A DNA stretch of 64,000 nucleotides from Candidatus Flexicrinis proximus (GCA_016712885.1 JADJQF010000011.1:421065-485064); one strand, 5' to 3'; shown: positions 36,379 to 45,433, counted from the stretch's first letter. Made by a program: numbers and translations. The notes: generated by a model not told the origin, from the sequence alone.

Positions 36379-37380
36379 CTAAGACAGCCGCCTTTCAGTT
36401 TTGATATCGCGCCCGACAGATATGACGACATGTCCCTTCTTCTGTCCTGTATCGACATAACGATGAGCCTCGGGGGTCTGATCCAACGGATAGACACGGT
36501 CAATAACCGGTATGAGCTTGCCGGCCTCAATGAGCGATTTGAGGAACTCCAGGTCTTCGGTCGCCTGGGCTCCCGTCCCAAATATCACTTTCTTACTGCT
36601 CGACATTGTGGCCCATCGCCCACGAACCATCTGTGACAACCCGGCGTTCACCAGAAGATAACGTCCACCGGATTTCAGCGACTTCATAGCTCCCGAAAAC
36701 GAAGCTTTGCCCATTACATCGAAAATCACGTCATAGGTCACTCCACTCCGGCTGAAATCCTCTTGCGTGTAATCGATGACGTGATCTACACCGATCGAAC
36801 GCAGCATATCCAGTTTTCCCGTGCTGTCCACGGCTGTCACTTCCGCCCCAAAGTGCTTGGCAAGCTGCACGCCCATCGTGCCGATGCTGCCGCCTGCACC
36901 AACGATCAGAACCTTCTGTCCGCGCTGGATATCCGCTCTTCTCAAAAAATGAAGTGCTTCAAGTCCCGCAACAGGAACGGCAGCGGCGTCCTCATAGGTC
37001 ATACCCGATGGTTTGATTACCAGCACCGCCGCTTCAGGCAGACAGGTATATTCAGCGTAAGCGCCAAAATGAAAACCGGCCGCCCCGAAAACCGAATCGC
37101 CTTCCTTAAATCGTTTCACATCTTTGCCGACAGCCTCAACGACCCCTGCCAGTTCCTGTCCGAGAACAAAGTCTCTTGGTTTGATGAACCCCACGTAGAG
37201 CCGGATGGGGAGCATGAGCCAGATTGGGAACTTTAGCGTTCGAATCTCGGCATCTCCGGCTGTAACGGTTGTTGCACGGACTCGTATCAGGACTTCATTG
37301 TCTTTTGGCGTTGGTTTCTCGATGTTTGTGAGATGTAGACCGTCCGGCGATCCGTACTCGGTCAAGACGATTGCTTTCAT
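36379..37380 (-). CDS. NAD(P)-dependent alcohol dehydrogenase / quinone-oxidoreductase-like (MDR) protein
   Basis: 333 residues from ATG 37380 (AGGAGA seven bases upstream; the frame back to 37515 is unsupported). The MDR start MKAIVLTEYGSPDGLHL, GroES-like domain VLGQELAGVVEAVGKDV, cofactor motif VLIVGAGGSIGTMGVQLAKH and C-terminal GKLIPVIDRVYPLDQ, then AHRYVDTGQKKGHVVI are all present. No zinc-ligand cysteine set is visible, so it is of the zinc-independent quinone-reductase/enone-reductase class. A paralogue follows directly upstream at 37454-38452. Confidence 0.88.
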   Translation of the reverse strand: MKAIVLTEYGSPDGLHLTNIEKPTPKDNEVLIRVRATTVTAGDAEIRTLKFPIWLMLPIRLYVGFIKPRDFVLGQELAGVVEAVGKDVKRFKEGDSVFGAAGFHFGAYAEYTCLPEAAVLVIKPSGMTYEDAAAVPVAGLEALHFLRRADIQRGQKVLIVGAGGSIGTMGVQLAKHFGAEVTAVDSTGKLDMLRSIGVDHVIDYTQEDFSRSGVTYDVIFDVMGKASFSGAMKSLKSGGRYLLVNAGLSQMVRGRWATMSSSKKVIFGTGAQATEDLEFLKSLIEAGKLIPVIDRVYPLDQTPEAHRYVDTGQKKGHVVISVGRDIKTERRLS

Positions 37381-37453
37381 GCGATTTTCTCCTAAGCACG
37401 AATACACCTGCCGCTGTTTAGCCGGACCGTACTGCGGAAGGCGGAGTGGATTT

Positions 37454-38452
37454 TCAGTTCCGGTTTCCGGACTGCACGGTGATGACGACTTTTCCTTGAG
37501 CGTGTCCAGCTTCAAGATACCGGATAGCTTCAGGGACCTCGCTCAATGGGTAACATCTGTCGATCACGGGTTGTACTTTTCCGGCTCCAAGGAGTTCCCT
37601 CACAAAAGCCAGGTTTGCTTTGTCGGGTTTCGCCATTATGTTACCCATTTTCTTATTCCCGGTCACAGATGCCAGTGGCCCAAGGATCATAGCCTCAAAC
37701 ATCTGAGTTGTGGTTCCTCCAGTCATGACATAGGTTCCACCGGGGTTTAGCGCCCGCCTGTAATCTGAAAACGGACGATAGCCGTTCGCGGCAAGAATAA
37801 AGTCATACCGCTGCCCACTCTGAGTGAAATCGTCTTTCGAGTAATCGATCACATGGTCAGCATGAATCGAGCGCATCCTGCCCACATTCCTCGTGCTGCA
37901 CACCGCCGTGACTTCTGCCCCAAATGCTTTGGCAATCTGTACCGCAAATGTACCTACACCGCCCGATGCGCCATTAATCAGCACCTTTTGCCCCGGCTGA
38001 ATCTGTACTCTGCTTTGAAGACCCTGCAAGGCGGTAACTGCCGCAACGGGGACGGCTGCGGCTTCCTCGAACGATATATTGGCGGGTTTCAACACCAGTG
38101 CGCTCTCATTCGCACATACATATTCGGCAAATGTACCCCTGCCACACGCGCTTAAGTCCCCGAATACCTCATCACCGGGGTGAAACTGGGTGACGTTCTT
38201 GCCCACCGCCGCTACTCGCCCCGCAACATCGGCTCCAAGAAAGCTGTTCTTGGGTTTGAGCAGCCCACACGCCAGGCGGAACAACCAGGGTGTGCCTCTC
38301 AAATAATGCCAGTCAGCGGCATTCACGGATGCAGCATGGACCTCGATGAGCACTTCATCGTCCTTCGGGGTCGGTTTCTCGACCTCATTGAATTGAATGA
38401 CATCCGGTGATCCGTACTGTGTGTAGATGATTGCCTTCATGGTGTTGTTCAT
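37454..38452 (-). CDS. NAD(P)-dependent MDR alcohol dehydrogenase, paralogue of the downstream gene
   Basis: 332 residues from ATG 38452 (AGGA upstream). Same layout as its neighbour: MKAIIYTQYGSPDVIQFNEV, FLGADVAGRVAAVGKNVTQF, VLINGASGGVGTFAVQIAKA and a GKVQPVIDRCYPLSEVPEA end. The pair is tandem with a 73-base gap and clearly diverged, so the duplication is old. These enzymes reduce quinones or alpha,beta-unsaturated carbonyls; the physiological substrate is not known. Confidence 0.9.
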   Translation of the reverse strand: MNNTMKAIIYTQYGSPDVIQFNEVEKPTPKDDEVLIEVHAASVNAADWHYLRGTPWLFRLACGLLKPKNSFLGADVAGRVAAVGKNVTQFHPGDEVFGDLSACGRGTFAEYVCANESALVLKPANISFEEAAAVPVAAVTALQGLQSRVQIQPGQKVLINGASGGVGTFAVQIAKAFGAEVTAVCSTRNVGRMRSIHADHVIDYSKDDFTQSGQRYDFILAANGYRPFSDYRRALNPGGTYVMTGGTTTQMFEAMILGPLASVTGNKKMGNIMAKPDKANLAFVRELLGAGKVQPVIDRCYPLSEVPEAIRYLEAGHAQGKVVITVQSGNRN

Positions 38453-38508
38453 TTCGTTAATCCTTCTATTGAGTGCTACAGGGCGTCTGACTGTCTTCGG
38501 CTTTGCGT

Positions 38509-38727
38509 TTAATGACTCTGCACTGGGGAGTCGTCGGCTTGAGAAAAGGCGAGTAGCTGTAGATTCAGGCCATGTATACGGTTTAGTAGCCCCAACAGCG
38601 CGGCTTGATCAGGAAGCTGCCCACTCAGAACTGTTTCCTCATTTGCCTGATTGGATACGACCAGACCGTCGAGCCAATCTGACCAGTCCGCCTTCAAACT
38701 TCCTTTGATTCTGACTTCCACGTTCAT
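38509..38727 (-). CDS. Small conserved hypothetical protein (72 aa)
   Basis: ATG 38727 has GAGGAAG upstream; the frame back to 38793 overlaps the next ORF and is less likely. The sequence starts MNVEVRIKGSLKADWSDWLD and ends in DQAALLGLLNRIHGLNLQLL, an alpha-beta pattern seen in many short uncharacterised bacterial proteins adjacent to unrelated genes. No membrane segment or metal site. Confidence 0.6.
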   Translation of the reverse strand: MNVEVRIKGSLKADWSDWLDGLVVSNQANEETVLSGQLPDQAALLGLLNRIHGLNLQLLAFSQADDSPVQSH

Positions 38728-38782
38728 GGGGTCTTCCTCATTCGACAGGGTGTAGTTTCGACAGTGAGCCATCCCAAAGCCT

Positions 38783-39046
38783 TCACGAGTCATTCAACAG
38801 GGATCTGGGTTGCGCTAAACTGCCCGCATGCGCCAGACGACGCGGGCGTAGAGTCAGGACGGCGCGCGCCATCGCCCAGCCAATGCTAAGTGCTGTCGCA
38901 GCGCGATCACGATAAACGCATCGGGAGCGAACAGGGCAACTGTTTCCATGGACGCATGGAACTGTGCTGGCTGGCGAGACCATGCACAATATGCCGATGG
39001 AGATCAGGACGCCTAGAAGTGCATAGGTACTTTTCGTGATGGGCAT
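38783..39046 (-). CDS. Small membrane protein, probably frameshifted
   Basis: ATG 39046 with GAGG upstream gives 87 residues: one clear N-terminal helix (YALLGVLISIGILCMVSP), then an arginine- and cysteine-rich tail that does not look like protein. Another frame reads SMETVALFAPDAFIVIALR in the middle, a likely second helix, and the first frame regains TALSIGWAMAR later. Two small indels could have garbled a short membrane protein. It is preceded by the GGGGTA/TACCCC promoter element shared with the alpha/beta hydrolase gene. Confidence 0.4.
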   Translation of the reverse strand: MPITKSTYALLGVLISIGILCMVSPASTVPCVHGNSCPVRSRCVYRDRAATALSIGWAMARAVLTLRPRRLAHAGSLAQPRSLLNDS

Positions 39047-39097
39047 GTTGGCCTCATGAGTTGATCCAGGCGGATCAGTTCAGTTGTGACTATCCCC

Positions 39098-39134
39098 AGA
39101 GTAGTGGGTGAAATGGGGTAGTGTCATACCCCAT
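39098..39134 (-). promoter_or_regulatory. Palindromic operator/promoter, copy A
   Basis: On minus: GGGGTATGACACTACCCC (39115-39132 inside a longer ATGGGGTA...TACCCCAT), 11 bases, then TACTCT (39098-39103) as likely -10. ATGACA in the palindrome centre lies 18 bases from that -10 and may be the -35. Copy B at 41018 has identical order and spacing. It is 52 bases upstream of the 39046 ORF. Confidence 0.6.
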
Positions 39135-39155
39135 ATCGGGTGTTGTTGTGAGGTG

Positions 39156-39791
39156 TTAACGAATTTCAACCGCACACGAACAGCTGTCGGGATCGCGCTG
39201 ACAGGTGCAGACGACTTGCGTAACACAACGCCAACATGGGCTTAGCCCATCCTCAATCAAGGCGACACCCAACAGCGCGGCCCCGATACGCGCCCGTTCG
39301 GGCAGGTCAAATGGGACGAGCCCTACACGCTGATCGTGCTGGAACGAAAGCTGCCCGACTGCCTGGAAACCCGCCTTCTGCATTCCCGTGCCTGATGGAA
39401 GATTCTCAGGGGCATGGATGATCCAGAATTGATCCGCCGTTTCCTCCTGCACAATCGCTTGGAGTAAGCGCGGATACAGCCCCTTCCCTTGCCAATCGGG
39501 CAGCGTTGCGAAGTCCCACAGGTAGCGCGTATCCTCTGTTATCGAGAAGAGAAGGCTAAGTTCGCCGATGGAGGCTTCGCGTGTCGCCACCCAGCCATAT
39601 GTCACGGGCTGGCCATCCAGATAGCCGACATACGGTCGATGTCCCGCCTGCCGCCGCTGTTCTACTTCCGCGACCGTAATACGATTGATGGTTGCCAGTT
39701 GTGCGTCATCCGCTGCCAACGCCACATGAAAGTTCCCTAAGGGGCTTAAATCGATCAAGGGATCAGAAGCCCACCATGTTGCCAGTGCCAT
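39156..39791 (-). CDS. GNAT-family N-acetyltransferase with cysteine-rich tail
   Basis: 211 residues, ATG 39791 with GAGGTG upstream. The core shows VGYLDGQPVTYGWVATREAS, YLWDFATLPDWQGKGLYPRL (the acetyl-CoA loop Q/RxGKG) and GTGMQKAGFQAVGQLSF. After residue 180 a tail carries six cysteines in CxxC, CxC and CxC pairs (CWRC, CTC, CSC), perhaps binding a metal; such a tail is unusual for GNAT proteins. Acceptor substrate unknown. Confidence 0.82.
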   Translation of the reverse strand: MALATWWASDPLIDLSPLGNFHVALAADDAQLATINRITVAEVEQRRQAGHRPYVGYLDGQPVTYGWVATREASIGELSLLFSITEDTRYLWDFATLPDWQGKGLYPRLLQAIVQEETADQFWIIHAPENLPSGTGMQKAGFQAVGQLSFQHDQRVGLVPFDLPERARIGAALLGVALIEDGLSPCWRCVTQVVCTCQRDPDSCSCAVEIR

Positions 39792-39860
39792 TTGTTCACC
39801 TCATTCGCTATGCAAGTCATCGTAATGGGCTGTCGGTTGCCTACTCGGCAGGGGACAATT

Positions 39861-39901
39861 CATGTGTAAGGCAAAGCACGAATACCCTTACCCTACACAT
39901 G
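39861..39901. promoter_or_regulatory. Inverted repeat between GNAT and hydrolase genes
   Basis: CATGTGTAAGG (39861-39871) and CCCTACACATG (39891-39901) are complementary except for one base, with a 19-base loop. It lies upstream of the GNAT gene and just after the hydrolase gene, so it could be an operator or a terminator stem. Confidence 0.4.
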
Positions 39902-39916
39902 GCGTGTTCCATTCGT

Positions 39917-40972
39917 TTAGCGAACCTGCAAGACCATGCTCACGATTGCCGCGGTGGCGGTGTGTGGGTGCTGAACATGGATCGCATGTCCGCTGTTCTC
40001 GACAACGATCTGCCGACTATTGGAGGACAATTGAAGTAGCTCGACCTGCATTTCCGGCCAGCCTTGATAATCGTTGAGGCCGGCAGTCAGAACGATAAGC
40101 GGCAAATCGCCGAACGTCTTGACTGCGTCCGCTTGAGCCATACTCTGCTGCATGCTCGCTCCTTCGTCGGCCCACGCCTGGACATTTCGCGGCGTGACCG
40201 TGAACGCAGCGTACGCGCCCTGTACGTCCGGAGATACTTCCTGAACAATTCCGAGCGGCCCCGCCAGGGCGCGCACGACGCCGATACGGGCCAGCAAGAA
40301 GGGCAGCCTGATACTGTTGGGTTGCGAGGCAGTCTGAGGCGCGATGTCTTGAGTGGGTTCTACCATCTGTCTCGGGCTCATCGAGTCGACCAGAACGACT
40401 CCGCTGACGCCCGCCGGATACTTATCGGCAAACACGCGCACAGGCAAGCCGCCGAGCGAATGGCCGACCAGCACATAGGGGCCCGTAATATGGGCTCGCT
40501 CAAGGAGTGTGTGTAATTCTGTGGCGAACTGCTCGGCGTTGCGCGGCAGCGGGCCGGACTCGCTGTAGCCCATGCCTGCTCGGTCATAGGTACAGACCCG
40601 CGTCGTGTTTGACAGCTCGGCTTGAACCTGGCTCCACCCAAGAGACCAATCTCCCCATCCGGCGTCAATTACGACGGTCGGGCTGCCCGTGCCGGTACAG
40701 TTGATGTGCAGCCGATAGCCGCCCACGTCTACCATTTGACCGAGAGGGGGATAGGCTCGTATATCGGCATCTTCTGCCACAGTCTCGTATACTGTTCCTG
40801 CCAGAATCAATCCCACGACCACAGCGGCGATCATACCTAGCCGGCGCAGAAAGCCGCGCTTCTTGGGTAGAGATTGAGGCGCTTCTGCCAAAGCGATTTG
40901 ATCGGCGCGGGTATGGGTTTCACTCCCCTTGGCGGCATCGAACTGTGAAGCAGGGATTGGATTGACCGACAT
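39917..40972 (-). CDS. Alpha/beta hydrolase with N-terminal membrane anchor
   Basis: 351 residues, ATG 40972 with AGGAGG seven bases upstream. An N-terminal cytoplasmic tail precedes a helix (LGMIAAVVVGLILAGTVYET), so the enzyme is probably anchored outside. The hydrolase domain has the oxyanion-side TGTGSPTVVIDAGWGDWSLG, nucleophile Ser in VLVGHSLGGLPVRVFA and catalytic His in VVENSGHAIHVQHP. Substrate unknown. Its promoter contains the palindrome shared with the 39046 ORF. Confidence 0.85.
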   Translation of the reverse strand: MSVNPIPASQFDAAKGSETHTRADQIALAEAPQSLPKKRGFLRRLGMIAAVVVGLILAGTVYETVAEDADIRAYPPLGQMVDVGGYRLHINCTGTGSPTVVIDAGWGDWSLGWSQVQAELSNTTRVCTYDRAGMGYSESGPLPRNAEQFATELHTLLERAHITGPYVLVGHSLGGLPVRVFADKYPAGVSGVVLVDSMSPRQMVEPTQDIAPQTASQPNSIRLPFLLARIGVVRALAGPLGIVQEVSPDVQGAYAAFTVTPRNVQAWADEGASMQQSMAQADAVKTFGDLPLIVLTAGLNDYQGWPEMQVELLQLSSNSRQIVVENSGHAIHVQHPHTATAAIVSMVLQVR

Positions 40973-41017
40973 AATAGATCCTCCTGAGAACTGACAACCA
41001 GACGGGTTGAGTAATCT

Positions 41018-41054
41018 CAGGGTATCTGCCGGCGCGGGGTAGTGTCATACCCCA
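41018..41054 (-). promoter_or_regulatory. Palindromic operator/promoter, copy B
   Basis: GGGGTATGACACTACCCC (41035-41052 on minus), then 11 bases, then TACCCT (41018-41023). The same 18-base palindrome, spacing and TACYCTG block occur in copy A, although the 11 spacer bases differ. It lies between the MalT-type regulator gene and the hydrolase gene, 45 bases upstream of the hydrolase ATG. Confidence 0.65.
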
Positions 41055-41066
41055 TGTAGGGTATGT

Positions 41067-42782
41067 TTAAAGTAGATGATTCGCTTCAGCGTGTTTGATG
41101 GCTTCCCAGCGGCTGTGCACATCAAGCTTGCTGTAAATGTTCTTGATGTGCTTGCGTGCCGTGTCCACAGCGATCACGAGCCGCTCGGCGATCTCATTGC
41201 TTTCCAGCCCATCCGCAAGCAGGCGCAACACTTCCAGTTCCCGCATACTGAGTGCGTCGGCAATGTGCCCTCCTGTGCGTCGGGCCGGTACGGGAGTATG
41301 GCTGCGTTTTCCCATCGTCGTGAGCAGCCGAGTGGCATATCCGGATGAGATGGGCCGCGCAAGTTGCCCTTTGCGCTGCATGTCGAGAATTCTCTCCAAC
41401 AACAGCGCGATGGCGTGTCCTTCATCGGCAAAGACACGCACTGGCATTTCCGGTTCAGCAAGCGACAATGCACGCGCCAATGAGTGCACCGCACGTGGGC
41501 TGTCATTGCCGGCATGGAATGCGAGAGCCTGCACGATGAGTGCGCGTATCAGGCTGCCATGACGTCTGCTGGTTTCGGCCCGCTCGACCATGCGCTCCAA
41601 GAGATAGAGCGCCTTATCCACTCTATTCCCGCGAGCGATATAGTACCGTGAGAGCATGAGATAATACTCTTCGCGGTGATACCCGAATTCATCATCCAGG
41701 TCCAGCGTGTTCTCGGCCGCCCAGGCCTCGACTGCATCAAGTTTGCCCTGCTCAAGCCAGCGGCGTACCCGCGCGACGGAAAGAAAAGTCGAGCGCCCCT
41801 GCAGCCTGCTCATCCGTTCCAGCTGCTCTGCAAGCTGCCAGTACTGCCCCGCGCTTTCTGTATCTCCCTGAAGGGTTCTGAGGCGCGACAGCGCGACATA
41901 CGCCCGCAGCAGCGGCATTGGGAAGCTTTCGGGGTTCATCTGCTCAACGCTTTGCTGCAAATACTGTGCTGCTGCGTCAAGCTCGTGACGCTCCATACTA
42001 ATCTCGCCCTGCAGCAGCGCGATATATCCGCTCGTCGGGAAGCGCTGCAGCCCGGGTATGTGTACGGCCTGCTCGAGCTGCTGGCAGGTCGATTCGGCGG
42101 CGCGCAGCGCCAACTGCGTCGTTTGCAGCGAAGACAGATGCCAGAATGCCGACACCATAGCGAAGGCGCTGCCGATTTCCTGACTCAACTCCATCGCATA
42201 CGACAGGACGTTTCCCGCCTCCTGAACCTCGCCAATATAGGCACAGGTCACGCCCAGGTTTATCGCCGCCATACAGCGCCAGCTAACGGATTCTTCCGGC
42301 AGCAGGTCGAGGGCCTGTCGAGATAACCGGAGCGTCTCGGGAAACTGATGGCGCACACCGGTAAGAGTGCTGTGAACCGCAGCGAGCATCCCGGTTATCA
42401 GCGGGTCGGGGCTGCCGATAGAATGAGTCAGGGCATTGTTGGCGTCCCGGATGCGCTGTTCGGCAGCGTTGATCTGGTTTGTCAGATAAAGGACCCAAGC
42501 ATGATAAATACATAGGCGGGGATAAATCCGGATGACGTTTTCAGGTAAAGCAGTCAACCAGCCGAGCAGCGTATTGTGTTCGGCGCGACGCCAGATGAGC
42601 AGCTCCGCGATACTCTGTACCAATCCCGCCGCCCGTTGATTGTCTTTGGCTGCGAGTGCATGGCTGATGGCTTCCGACTGGAGTCCGTTCTGTTCGAACC
42701 AGTGCGATGCCCGTTGGTGCAGTTCTCTCACGCGATCTGGATACTTCAGCCCCAGACGGTGATGCAAAAAGTCAGCAAACAA
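41067..42782 (-). CDS. MalT/LuxR-type regulator, C-terminal piece (frameshifted)
   Basis: 571 residues continuing the ATPase piece in another frame. It holds the helical TPR-like sensor region (about 20-480: FEQNGLQSEAISHALAAKDN, YPRLCIYHAWVLYLTNQ and many repeats) and a GerE HTH (LSMRELEVLRLLADGLESNE, then ERLVIAVDTARKHIKNIYSK). The first residues (FADFLHHRLGLKYPDRVREL) are an internal part of such proteins, so the ORF has no true start. One added base near 42832-42838 (CACTTTTC) joins it to the upstream piece. Confidence 0.8.
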   Translation of the reverse strand: MFADFLHHRLGLKYPDRVRELHQRASHWFEQNGLQSEAISHALAAKDNQRAAGLVQSIAELLIWRRAEHNTLLGWLTALPENVIRIYPRLCIYHAWVLYLTNQINAAEQRIRDANNALTHSIGSPDPLITGMLAAVHSTLTGVRHQFPETLRLSRQALDLLPEESVSWRCMAAINLGVTCAYIGEVQEAGNVLSYAMELSQEIGSAFAMVSAFWHLSSLQTTQLALRAAESTCQQLEQAVHIPGLQRFPTSGYIALLQGEISMERHELDAAAQYLQQSVEQMNPESFPMPLLRAYVALSRLRTLQGDTESAGQYWQLAEQLERMSRLQGRSTFLSVARVRRWLEQGKLDAVEAWAAENTLDLDDEFGYHREEYYLMLSRYYIARGNRVDKALYLLERMVERAETSRRHGSLIRALIVQALAFHAGNDSPRAVHSLARALSLAEPEMPVRVFADEGHAIALLLERILDMQRKGQLARPISSGYATRLLTTMGKRSHTPVPARRTGGHIADALSMRELEVLRLLADGLESNEIAERLVIAVDTARKHIKNIYSKLDVHSRWEAIKHAEANHLL

Positions 42783-43747
42783 GCGGTGATACCGATACCA
42801 TTGACGTTTTTCATCGAGCGCGACGATGAAAAGTGGTTACGCTCCAGATGATCTAATACAGTACGGCTTTCCATAGAACCAACGACCGCGTCACAGAGTT
42901 CCGCATTCAGACGCTCAAGGACGCATGTCTGCAATAAGAACTGCTGCATCTCGGCGGACTGCCGATCGAGAATTTCATCCCCCAGATAGTCCAGCACGTA
43001 GCGATGATCCCCAGCGAACGAGGCTATAAACTCGGCGGCGTTACGTTTCCCCTGCAATGCTAATCCCGCCATTTGCAGACCGGCAATCCAACCTTCGACA
43101 CGCGTATCGAGCGCTGCTATCTCCTCTGTAGTGAGGACCAGTCCCATGACATCTGAAAAGAAGGTTATGATCTGCGGCGGCGAGAAGCGCAGATCGACGC
43201 TGCGTAATTCAAGCAGCTGGCCGCGGACACGCATCCGTGCGACAGGTAAGGGGGGATCGGAACGTGTAGTCATAATGAGCCGCAGCTGGGGAGGCATATG
43301 CTCAACGAGAAAAGCTACCCCGTCATGGATGGCAGGAGTCTCAACGACATGATAGTCGTCGAGCACGATCGTCAGCAAATCAGGCAGACTTGAAAGCTCA
43401 TTGATTAGCGTGGATATGATCGTTTCGATCGGTAAAGGTTGGGGTTCGTGTAAGAGCGTAAGCGTTTTCTCACCGATTTGAGGGAACGCAGTCTGGATCG
43501 CTGCGACGACATAATCCCAAAACCGTATGGGTTCATTGTCACCCGCATCAATCGAAAACCAGACCACCTTCAGTTCGCTCTGTGCGATCCACTCACTCAA
43601 CAGCGTCGTTTTGCCGTAGCCTGCCGACGCAACAATCAGGGCAAGTTTGTGCTCCTGGAGTTTGTCCAGCTTCTGAACAAGGTCTACCCGCTGCACATGC
43701 GAAGGACGGAGAGGCGGGATACTGAGTTTTGTATTGAGCAACAACAT
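42746..43747 (-). CDS. MalT/LuxR-type regulator, N-terminal ATPase piece (frameshifted)
   Basis: ATG 43747 (MLLLNTKLSIPPLRPSHV) is the usual start of this class. Walker A is VASAGYGKTTLLSEW, Walker B-like LLTIVLDDYHVVE, sensor LIMTTRSDPPLPVARMR, then winged-helix sequence to DHLERNHF, where the frame is lost. With the C-terminal piece it makes a full about 890-residue STAND-class, ATP-dependent activator. Members respond to small inducers and activate nearby operons; the shared palindrome at 39115 and 41035 is a candidate target. As read, the protein lacks its DNA-binding domain. Confidence 0.8.
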   Translation of the reverse strand: MLLLNTKLSIPPLRPSHVQRVDLVQKLDKLQEHKLALIVASAGYGKTTLLSEWIAQSELKVVWFSIDAGDNEPIRFWDYVVAAIQTAFPQIGEKTLTLLHEPQPLPIETIISTLINELSSLPDLLTIVLDDYHVVETPAIHDGVAFLVEHMPPQLRLIMTTRSDPPLPVARMRVRGQLLELRSVDLRFSPPQIITFFSDVMGLVLTTEEIAALDTRVEGWIAGLQMAGLALQGKRNAAEFIASFAGDHRYVLDYLGDEILDRQSAEMQQFLLQTCVLERLNAELCDAVVGSMESRTVLDHLERNHFSSSRSMKNVNGIGITACLLTFCITVWG

Positions 43748-44016
43748 CAGACTGCCTCTGCCTTCGACACAAATCCACATCGTTAATCACGATAATAGCA
43801 CAGAGCCTCTGAGACAATGTTTCGTCCCTGTCGGGTTCTCTACCACTCACCCCGTAACCTTCCCCCACCTGCTGTGTGTGTCACCTGTGCTGCTTCCGTG
43901 CTGGTGTTGCCCCGCCTAAATGAGTTTTCCAGCAATTTATGTGAGGCGCGATCGGCGGCACAAGCGAAGCGGATGACACTATGCTAATGTCAGCTATGGA
44001 TAAGCCGCCTGTTCTT

Positions 44017-44161
44017 GGAGGTGCTGCCTCCAAACCTTCGCAAGGGGTTTGCACCTCCTTGACCCCTCATATGCGATTTTGAGCAGTTTTACCGCTCAAA
44101 TTCGCCAATATGAGGGGTGCAGGAGAGCCATCTTCTGCCGGGGGCCGGGGTAGGCCCCCGG
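44017..44161 (+). repeat. Dispersed structured intergenic repeat, copy 5 (longest)
   Basis: GGAGGTGCTGCCTCC, a CGCAAGGGGTTTGCACC block, then a large hairpin: CCCCTCATAT with ATATGAGGGG outside and TTTGAGC with GCTCAAA inside, and finally CCGGGGGCCGGGGTAGGCCCCCGG. It gives the clearest fold of the family. The 43748-44165 gap contains no gene. Confidence 0.72.
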
Positions 44162-44165
44162 AAAG

Positions 44166-44795
44166 TTAACCATAACTGACGTTAAGTAGGGCGAGAAGCG
44201 AGGCATGGAGTTTGAGAAACAGGCCGAGATTGGCACGAGCGTGCAGGGGCTGGCCCTCATGTTCTCAAGCTGACTGTGGACGGTTTCGATCTCAGGGCGA
44301 AACTAGCGCAGCAGTGCCTGGTGTTCCGGCATATCCCGGATCATGTTGTTGCGGCGCTTGGACAGCAACAAGAGCTTGCCGTAATAGTCGGATCGCGTCT
44401 CGTCCAGATCGCTGTTGTAGGCGTTGTCCCCGAGCACCAGCCCGCCTTCGGGAAGCTCCGCCGTCAGCCACGGGATGCTGGTCAGGTCGTGACATGTAGC
44501 GGGCATGACTCGAAGGCGACCGGTTGCCTGGCGGCACTGCACACCAGATGCAACAGCCGTCCGCAGAACAGCTCGTCTCTCGACACGCGGCGGCCAAAAT
44601 GGCTTTTCCTCTGTACCTTCCGGCAGCGCTGACCGTCGCGCGTGGGTCGTCCCGACGATTCATCGCGTTCAGCAGGTCATCCGAAACGAGACAAGCGGTT
44701 ACAATAACCGTCTCGTCTATGCGGTGTGATCGCCCAATGAAGGTAGGGGGTACTTCCATTCCAGCGTCTCTCGCGTGGACGACTTCAACTAGCAA
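44166..44795 (-). pseudogene. Degenerate DDE transposase gene
   Basis: Pieces of one transposase lie in different frames: RRDDPRATVSAAGRYRGK near 44640, LTSIPWLTAELPEGGLVLGD followed by NAYNSDLDE near 44440, an in-frame TAG after EHQALLR, FRPEIETVHSQLENMRAS at 44240-44295, and ARANLGLFLKLHASLLALLN just before TAA at 44166. The GDNAYNS motif with a conserved Asp and the E of IETVHSQLENMR look like the last two DDE residues of a DDE_Tnp_1/IS4-like enzyme. At least three disruptions; no terminal repeats found, so it is an inactive remnant. Confidence 0.6.
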
Positions 44796-44910
44796 TCAAG
44801 GTCTATCGCCATAGGGCGAAGAATCTTCAGATGTCGTGAGGCAATTGGCCGTACTCACTACACTCCGAGCCAAAGCCGTTGGAGTGCAGATAGCAGTCGG
44901 ACCTGTTGCT

Positions 44911-45389
44911 CTAGTGGGCGATGAGCAGGCAAAGTGAACAAGAGAACCCAAGTAAGGGGTCGGCTGTAATCAGTTCGCCTTTCACGTTATACGGAACGAT
45001 TAGGGCGTCTCCCCAGACTGCCTCGCCGTTCAGTATACGTTCAAGCTGGTGCGGGAATTTATCTGAATCGAGGGGCTTCCTAAGAAGCCGTCGAACCCTT
45101 GCCGATGCGCGACGTTGATCTCACTGACGTGTACCGTATATGCGACCACTGGAACCGATTGAAAGCGCGAGTCGGCTTTCAACTGCTTCAGCAGTTTGTA
45201 CCCATCAATCCCCGGCATCTCAATGTCGAGAAAGATAACCGAGACATTGTCGACCTGCTTCAGAGCTTCGCTTATGTTACTGGGGTCGGTCACCCGTATA
45301 CTGCTTAGTCCTTCGCTTGACAACAGCCGCGCCAAAACGCTTAGGTTCTTCGGGTTGTCGTCAATGATGATCGCCTGTGCATGACTCAT
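44911..45389 (-). CDS. Stand-alone receiver-domain protein (frameshifted near its end)
   Basis: ATG 45389 (GGAGATACC upstream) starts MSHAQAIIIDDNPKNLSVLA. Acidic pair DD, phospho-Asp in VIFLDIEMPGIDGYKL and Thr in VVAYTVHV are present. At about 45075 the frame slips: the text should go from GFDGFL to KPLDSDKFPHQLERILNGEA, but the present frame reads GSPSIQINS and stops at 45030. The normal frame ends at TAG 44911. With its receiver site intact it is probably the third receiver of a phosphorelay with the kinase at 46327. Confidence 0.75.
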
Positions 45390-45433
45390 GGTATCTCCTG
45401 AACAATACGAAATTGCCCCTACATCGGTGCTGC

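Noticed and set aside
43748..44165. tRNA or other RNA gene suggested by the strong hairpins
   Set aside because: No cloverleaf with conserved TTC loop could be drawn; the hairpins belong to dispersed repeat copy 5.
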